64,000 nucleotides of DNA from Stemphylium vesicarium (lineage: Eukaryota > Ascomycota > Dothideomycetes > Pleosporales > Pleosporaceae), in NCBI GenBank assembly GCA_004380135.1, contig QXCR01000018.1:276124-340123 (forward strand), written 5' to 3'. Position numbers and translations under genes: made by a program. The stretch's first letter is position 1. Every line of letters begins with the position of its first letter. Positions 57,530 through 64,000 of the stretch are shown in pieces. The notes beneath the pieces are model-generated. The model saw only the letters and a program-made list of their open reading frames with translations. It was not told where the DNA came from and ran no database searches.

Positions 57530-58569
57530 CTAGTTCACCACCTCATCAACGGCATACAAGTTCTGATTGAGAATCTTGTTCATAGTAAACATGTGCACGC
57601 GGTCCTGCTTGAAGACCGCGCGCATAGCATCGTCACATCGAATCTGGCGTTTATCGCTGGGATCCTGCAGGTCGCGCGCTTTGACGTATTCCCAGATCTT
57701 CTTGACCGTCTGCGGCCGCGAGAGTTGTGTTTCGCCGAGGAGTTCGGAGAGGGCGGGGGAGAGGGCCATGGGTTTCTACACAGACAGCAGGTGTTAGCTT
57801 CTCTCTCATTCAAGTCTCATTTGCCAAGACGTGCAAAGTGATGGACCTACGTGGAAGCCTCCTTTCCGGCTTGGGCTCTTCTTTTCTCCTCCACTGCCGG
57901 AGCCAAGGTCGCTGTCATCCTCGTCTTTGACCCGGTTGGCGCTCTTCTTCTTCGTCTTCTTCTTGGGTGCGGGCGCTTTCCGCTTCGTGTTTCCTCCGCG
58001 TGTTGCCCGGCCCATGCGCGCATTCTCCTCTGCCTGTAGCCTCGCTGCGAAAGCTGCATCGTCGTCCTCGTCTTTTGTTTTGGTCTTCTTGGTCTTCTTC
58101 TTGGGCGGCGGAATGTCTTCAACCTCTGATAGCGCAGACTCGTCGTCGGGCGGTGATCGCTTGTGGTTGGACATGTCTGAGGTGTCGCCATTCGACGTTT
58201 TCGCGCCATTCTCGACCGTAGGTATGGGTTCTGAGACTTCGGAGCCGCCGTTTTGCTCGCTGTTGAACTTATCGAAGCGCTGCATAATGAGCGTGGTGAT
58301 TTGATCCTTTTTGGACAACTTAGTTTTATGCCTCCCCGTACTGTTTATGCTTCAAACCTTTTGCTGCGATAGGTCATTGTCGACTCGCTCCTGTAGACCC
58401 TTTCGTATGCGCTTCGCAGAGATGGTGTTTATGTCGCTCGCTCGCAGGATCTCGTCGATGATGAGAGAGTAGGAGGCCTCAACCTCGGCGGTGAGTGGTT
58501 CTGCTCCGTCGCGTCAGTATGGGGACATACGCGTGATGTGCGTGCTTCAAGTGGGTTCTTACCTGACAT
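57530..58569 (-). CDS. DEK_C + SWIB domain protein (Uaf30/Tri1 type)
   Basis: Exons 58569-58563 (7 nt), 58500-58358, 58306-57851 and 57775-57530 give 283 residues. A DEK_C domain fills about residues 1-68 (YSLIIDEILRASDINTIS, RIRKGLQERVDNDLSQQK, DQITTLIMQRFDKF). The middle is Lys/Glu/Asp rich with PPPKKKTKKTK and KRKAPAPKKKTKKK, likely nuclear signals. The C terminus is a SWIB domain: MALSPALSELLGETQLSRP, VKKIWEYVKARDLQDPSDKR, IRCDDAMRAVFKQDRVHMF. Yeast has two such proteins, the rDNA upstream-activating-factor subunit Uaf30 and Tri1; a single gene here cannot be assigned to one. The third-exon acceptor AAAAAG was preferred over CTAAG because it keeps DEK_C spacing and leaves CTAAG as a branch site. 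Confidence 0.88.
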
Positions 58570-59405
58570 GGCTGCAATGTTCGGAAATTCCCTTGTCGCA
58601 ATCAAGAAACTGGTCGCCGCGATAGGCCTAGGAAATGTACCAAGTATGGCAGTGCGACTGTGGTGAAGCTATGATGTTCGCAGTAGCTATGTCGTACTAG
58701 GAAGCGCGGCTGATGCCAGGAACCAGGAACCAGAGCGTTAGGAGAGGGAAGCAAGACCAACAGGCGCAGAAAATATACGCAAAGCGTCGCGTGAAGCGCG
58801 AGTGTTTCCAGTCTCTCACCCAGCACCCAACAATTGTTGGCGCGGTCCAGACTCCAAGACAGGTGAGAGACAGCGGCGAACGTGCAGCCGAACAGTTCGG
58901 AGGCCTGAATGCGGTAGTGCCGACTCGTAGCGGGGTCCAGTCAAAGAAAGCTGGTAGCAGCTCAGGTTGTTAAAGGCAGCTTGAATGAATGCGAAAGCGG
59001 CAATACGAGTCAGGCGCAGTCGCGAAGAGTTGCAGAGTGTAGAGACAGGCACTGGAAGGATAGCGATAATTGGAAGCATGCGCGATGAGATGTGAGCATG
59101 TAGATGCACGGGCGCGATCTAGTTCAGGTACGGCCCGACCATGGGAGGAGGTTGGGGAACCATGAACGATGCGAACAATTTGATCACATCAGGCAAGACA
59201 AACGAATCCGTCTGGCACCTCTCTCGGGCAATCGCACACGGTATGACGGGCTTTGAACACGTGCAGACGTCAAAGGGGTTCGATTTTGCTTGTCCGACGC
59301 ATCACCTGCACCATCGGCAGACTGCATCTTCGTCCGAAAGCGGTAGTCTATGCTAACGAGCTGCCACCAGACAGCCTCGTTTTTTGTCCCTTTCAGGCCA
59401 AGCCC
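58570..59405. other. Intergenic region
   Basis: 836 bp between two minus-strand genes: SWIB-gene promoter and RCY1 3' UTR. No gene supported. Confidence 0.4.
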
Positions 59406-62251
59406 TCACATGACCAAGCACCCAACACCGTACATCTGCTTCTCTACCGCGCTCTTTATCTGATACCAGTCCGCTCTCCTCTCTGCGAATTCGTACACTT
59501 CCTCTGCTCGGAAAATGCCATGATACCGATCCGTGTCTGCAATAATGGTTGCTATCTCTTTGGCTTGCTTCGCATCAATCAGGTATATTTGCGATAGTTC
59601 GCGCAAGGCGGCAAAGTACTGCATAAGCGGTTTGTTGCGCAGCGATACAATGTAGGCGTTGTATGCATTCATGTCGCTGGAAACGTTAGCCGAGATCAAA
59701 CAATCTGCACGGGCAGACGTCATACCTGATGAGCTTTATGGCGCCGTCCACACTGATTCTTTGACGTTTTAAGTGTTTGCAAAGAGCAGTGAACAAGCGC
59801 ACACCGACCTCCTGGTTAAACACATCAAGGACGTTCTTGTCTGTGCTACCAATAAGCATACTTGTATGCGACGACACGACTTCTACAATTTTCGTCGCCG
59901 TCTGGCTTGGCCCAATGTCGGATATTTCTGCCACCCCATTAGGTCCAACGGGAGGATTGAAATCTGATGGGAGCTGCGTGGTGCCGCAAAGATATTCGAC
60001 TTCGTCCATCAGCACGTCAATACCTTTGTTGAGACCGGCAGCCACGCGCTCGTCCAACATTGCCTCGAATCGCTTCTTTTCCTTTGCTGCCAGACTGAGG
60101 AAATCATCCCGCTCCGTGAGATTGGCTGCCACTAACTCTTGAAGGTAAAATACTTCAACCATCTGCTGTATCAGGTCTCCTACGTTGACAAGTTCCAAGA
60201 AAGCTACGAGTGGCGCAACGCCTTCCTTGCTATGATCTGCCACTTCTCTCGGCTTGTAATCAGCCAAGTGTTTGACCGCTTTGTCAAACCCCAACTTCAT
60301 GTGGCGATTGCCAAGGATCTGAACAAGGTTGATGAAGATCTGTTCAGATTGTTCTTTGGCTTCCTCACCAGATTGACCACCAAGCCGAACGAACCGCGCT
60401 GCGCGTTCCAGGCCAGACTTGGCCATGTGCGTTAGATTGAGGGCAACTTCGATGCTGAAAAGCGATCTGATGCCTTCCAGTCGCGAGTTCATGATAGCTG
60501 CTTTCGCGGCAAGCTCGGTTGTGGGAGCTTCCATCCGTGGGGTCGAAGACCGGTCACCAGGGCCTGGAGTGCCGGACCTCGATGTCGGCTCGAACGTACT
60601 ACTTCTATTGGCGCCAGCTGCGGTTTCGGTGGACTTGCTAGCCCCCGAGCCACCCATGGTAGGTAGCACGTTGACAGGCATCATGACCACCTTCTTGAAA
60701 GACGAAAGGAAATCTTGCTTGACAGCTTTCCTGTTGACGTTCGCCATGTAAAGAGTTTCAGTAGTTTGCTCTTCTTCTATCAGTCGCTTTTCCCAGAGGT
60801 CAACCTCGGCGGCAGACTTTCGTTTGAAGAAATCGAGTTCCTCCTGTAGATAGAGATCGACGTGCTGTTCAAAACAACGGGTTATAATGCGCATCGCCTC
60901 ATCTTTGAAGTCGGATTTGGAGGCTTTTGTCGGATGTAAAGATATAGCGAGTTGAAGCGCTTGCTCGAATACACCCGCTACGGCTTTCAGGTAAGCCTCG
61001 ATGCTGACGTCGTGAGCTTCGTCAAAAAGCGTAGTGAGGTACTCGGCAATGACGTCGTCCGCAACGCGCTCTATAAATGTTTGTAGAACGTCGACTGTTG
61101 GTGGGAAAACACGATCGATAAGAGCCGCTTCTTCATTGAGTGACATGGCCAGCCCCTTAAAGAAATTGTGTGAAGGCTCCAACGATACACCGTCATTCCG
61201 CAGACAGTCTGAAGGGTCCCCAAGCTTCTCCTTCTCCAACATCAAAGGATGATTGTGGATGAAAGAGTCCAGACATGCCGCTCCGCCGTTCAGGGTCACC
61301 AAAACTGATGCGAATCGCTTCATGCGACCATCGAAATCTCTCTCTGCGTACCCTGTCTCAAATTCGCGGAGTACGGCATTCTCGAAAATGCCAGTCATTG
61401 TGTCAAGCTTTTCCTCGCGTTGATTCCAACCTTGTGCATAATCGCTCTTGGCAAACACTTTCAACTGGGCCAGCATTTGCGCTTGCTGTTCGGGATCGCG
61501 GTACGTTCGAAATAAAACAGGGTCCGTGTGGCTTCTTGATCTCTCTATATCGTAGTAGAATGGGGCAAGTGCTCCATACACTTTGCCGTACTCCTGTCGT
61601 GCCATACCCCGAATAGAACGCACATGCGCCAAGACCTTTACAGCTGCTTGCGGGTCGACGATATGAGAGCTGGGGGCAAGTGTTCCAGACGCTGACAGGG
61701 TCATATCGTTGAAGCCTTTGTCCAGTGTAGTAGACCGCGGACGACTTTGGTGTTCTTGCGAACTCCGTAGCATATCCTCCTCTATAGTTGCGTCGAACAG
61801 CGTCATGCTGGTCTTTCCTATATGATCGTCTCCGGGTGGCATGCGGTTGGTGCTGCCATTTAGCGCAACACCAGCTCTACGTGCATCTTCTGCTCTTTGT
61901 GCCTCCAGCTTTTTTCGCATGGCCTCATCAAATCTCTGTTTAGCCTCGGCTTCGTTCCAACAACCCATACTCCTCAGCCTTTGCTGCCATCTTGTGTCAT
62001 CGTATACCATTTCTCGCATGCGTTTCGAGGTGCGGGCGAAGCTGAACATATCGGCGACGGGCAGGTAATCGAGGATAGCGTTTATGAGCTCTGCAGACAG
62101 CAGTCAGACATGTGATCCTACACATTATACAGTCCCTACCTGCAGGTAAAACAGCCTTGGAATCGCCCACCAGCTGTGTGGTGCGCAGCGACGCCATGAT
62201 GGACGGCTGCGACTGGGGCACCGCCCGCTTGAAGTTTGATTTCGTCGCCAT
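59406..62251 (-). CDS. RCY1: F-box protein Rcy1 (recyclin-1), CAAX-ended
   Basis: F-box protein of endosome-to-Golgi/plasma-membrane recycling, with a Sec10-like C-terminal part. Exons 62251-62140, 62090-59726 and 59676-59406 give 915 residues. The F-box is formed across intron 1: LPAELINAILDYLPVADMFS, RTSKRMREMVYDDTRWQQRL. The long helical body (VRSIRGMARQEYGKVYG, RDFDGRMKRFASVLVTLNGG, VSIEAYLKAVAGVFEQALQL) matches the exocyst Sec10-like region. The protein ends GVGCLVM, a CAAX box as in yeast Rcy1, so it should be prenylated; X = Met predicts farnesyl rather than geranylgeranyl. Residues about 470-525 are a Ser/Thr/Pro-rich linker. Confidence 0.93.
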
Positions 62252-62647
62252 GATTGAGGTACTTGAGGAAGTTTCGTTCTATGGCTGCTTAACGAGCGTC
62301 CCCTCCATCCCCAAAGTCCAACGGAGCGTCGCGTGGTTGTCGCGGGGCGAGTGCTGTTCGCAGCCAATGTGGAGCAGTCGCCGTTGGCGGCTGGCGGCAG
62401 GGTCTCGTAGATCCGACATGGCACAAGAATGATCGCCCCGCAGCTAGAGCCCGACTATCGACGACATCACACGGGGGCGCTCAGGAACGGGCAATGTTTC
62501 CGTCAAAAACAATTTCCATGTCTGCTTCTGAGGCACGCGTCAATCAAGAATTTTCCCCGAAAATCAATTCCCGCGCCACGCGATCTTCGGGCACATTACA
62601 ACACACCCTCATCATTCCCACGCGAGAATCGAAGAAGTAATGTTAAA

Positions 62648-62668
62648 CTCCTCGGTTTGCCCGAGGAG
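62648..62668. repeat. Perfect 8-bp inverted repeat (hairpin)
   Basis: CTCCTCGG, five-base loop, CCGAGGAG, upstream of RCY1. Function unknown. Confidence 0.8.
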
Positions 62669-63803
62669 TAGCATGGCTGCATGCCGATCGAAAAAGGCCA
62701 CCTTGCATGTCGCAGGATATGCAAGAACACAAGGATGGGTCTGCATCGAAAGCTCGGCCTTGCAAATCTACGTAGTAACGAGAGGGTGTGAGCTTATACA
62801 GACATCGCGATGCAAATGCGGTGTGTATGCAATGTGGATGTTTCTTGCTCTGGACCTCTGTGATTCTGGATAACAATCTGCCCCTGACAACGAAATGAGC
62901 GTCTTAGGGACAGACACTAAGGCCTGCACTGTTCAGGACTCGCATGAGCGAGCATAACGCGAGGCATTGGTTGCAGCCAATTTACCTGTCTCTGACTTTG
63001 ACGCGCTTCAAACCAACCAAGAGTCTCCTCAGCCAAGACCAGTCGTAGTCATGATCGTCTGGTAGGCTGATGCTATTATGGGATGAGGCGGGCGAAGCCC
63101 GAAAGGCTACAGCCCCTGCTACTCAGAGGGCATATGCTATAACGTCATTACTATCGTCTCAGCCCCAGGTCCTCCATGCGCATTTAATGCTGATTGGCAA
63201 GCATTGGAGGACCTCAGAGGCACTGTTGAGCGCAGCCGGATGCCAGTCCTGGCGGCGTTGCCGAAGGCCGCAGGGCTCCTCTAAATCAGCAGTCAAACGC
63301 CAAGCTTTATCGTCGCGTTTCTATAATTGACAAGGGGTGTAACGGGCGGGCCTACCAGGCCTTGCATGCAACTACACACGCCGTCCGTACAGCCAAAAGG
63401 CTGGCACAAGACAACAGAGCTGCGTGCTGTCTTGCGTAGTTGATATTTAAGGTCGCCGCCGCGACCTGCAACGTGAGGTATACCACCGAGGTATCACCGA
63501 GGATTCTTACTCTGGGCCTAGCTCATCACAAGGGGCTTTAATTCACCTAGCAGCTCAAAGTTTCTAGAATTAACAAAGTATAATGTCTTCTAAATTACTA
63601 CATTTGCTAAAATTTTGTCTTAAGCTAGTTAGTAAGCCTTAAGTCATATAAGTACATTAAACTTAATGTCAGGCCGTGTCAGGCCAGATGACGATATATA
63701 CTATGTTACAGATAACAGCAGGTCGAATCCTTCGGTCAGGGAAAGCGAAGCTGGAGGCCAGCTGTCGCACGAAACGAAGGATAATGATCAGCGAGGGGCA
63801 CGC

Positions 63804-63947
63804 AGATCACGTGACGTGCCATCCCGCCAAGGCTCGCCATCCGGGATGGCGGAGAACCACAGGATGACAGCACACGGATCACGTGATGTGCCGTCCCGCC
63901 AAGATCTGCCATCCGGGATGGCAGAGGTCCTCGGGATGGCAGGACAT
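63804..63947 (+). repeat. Two diverged 72-bp tandem repeats with palindromes
   Basis: Unit 1 is 63804-63875 and unit 2 is 63876-63947. By eye they differ at 15 of 72 sites, 12 of them transitions. Each unit carries the perfect palindrome GCCATCCGGGATGGC (63836-63850 and 63908-63922), and a third, looser CCATCCC...GGGATGG inverted pair follows at 63953-63974. The repeat is in frame inside a 98-codon frame at 63666-63962, giving two copies of a 24-residue unit (SRDVPSRQ), but this frame is not supported as a gene. Confidence 0.8.
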
Positions 63948-64000
63948 CCCAACCATCCCTAGGGAATGGGATGGACAGGATGGCAACAGACTCAGCGAGG

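Larger units (their letters stand above)
62252..64000. other. Gene-poor terminal region
   Basis: 1.75 kb with no supported gene. It begins as the RCY1 promoter, passes a small hairpin, then changes near 63.0 kb into sequence of mixed base composition with an AT-rich block at 63540-63665 and finally a diverged tandem repeat. The pattern fits the edge of an old mobile-element or repeat island, but no transposase or reverse transcriptase motif was found. Confidence 0.45.

Noticed and set aside
1..64000. CRISPR array, bacterial operon or prophage
   Set aside because: Introns throughout, no short regularly spaced repeats and no phage or Cas motifs; the DNA is fungal.

Overview
This window is nuclear DNA from a filamentous ascomycete. 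Almost every gene has short introns (about 45-170 nt) with fungal GTANGT donors and CTAAC-type branch sites, genes lie about 2 kb apart on both strands, and intergenic spacers are short. Protein style (Q/P-rich tails, a WW-PhoD-like protein, F-BAR/DEP/RhoGAP Rgd2, a 161-residue tropomyosin) suggests Pezizomycotina, probably Dothideomycetes/Pleosporales; the class is inference. I rebuilt about 30 protein-coding genes by splicing by eye; nearly all models close in frame. I saw no rRNA, convincing tRNA, CRISPR array or intact transposon.

Layout: 0.9-5.2 kb holds Erv2-type sulfhydryl oxidase, a branched-chain aminotransferase and a DEN1/SENP8 deneddylase. 5.9-11.5 kb holds a GH47 mannosidase, a metallo-beta-lactamase-fold hydrolase, RPL38 and a small membrane protein. 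12-24.3 kb holds a DUF7918-like protein, IDH1, BUD23, SVP26, a BTB protein and the NatB auxiliary subunit. 24.6-34 kb holds a Cys-rich zinc-ribbon-like protein, a nucleoside deoxyribosyltransferase-like protein, DPH4, 14-3-3 and a mitochondrial DUF1640 protein. 34.4-46.6 kb holds a WW-PhoD-like protein, an unknown Q-rich protein, a synaptojanin-like phosphatase and a low-complexity protein. 47.4-62.3 kb holds RGD2, CDC43, RRP17/NOL12, tropomyosin, a securin candidate, a DEK_C/SWIB protein and the F-box protein Rcy1. The last 1.7 kb is gene-poor, AT-rich in part, and ends in a diverged 72-bp tandem repeat.

These are mostly housekeeping genes with no operon and no secondary-metabolite cluster. 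Some neighbours share biology: RGD2 (a Rho/Cdc42 GAP-family protein) is head-to-head with CDC43 (the prenyltransferase subunit that modifies Rho/Cdc42), tropomyosin and securin share a 339-bp divergent promoter, and a CAAX-ended Rcy1 lies nearby. The most notable observations are the securin candidate with a 54-nt stop-free intron next to its destruction box, an Rgd2 RhoGAP domain lacking the arginine finger, the 14-3-3 gene with 12-, 8- and 12-nt exons, and an Erv2 gene whose 14-nt last exon completes the C-terminal CGC redox motif. No wholly new multi-gene system is evident.
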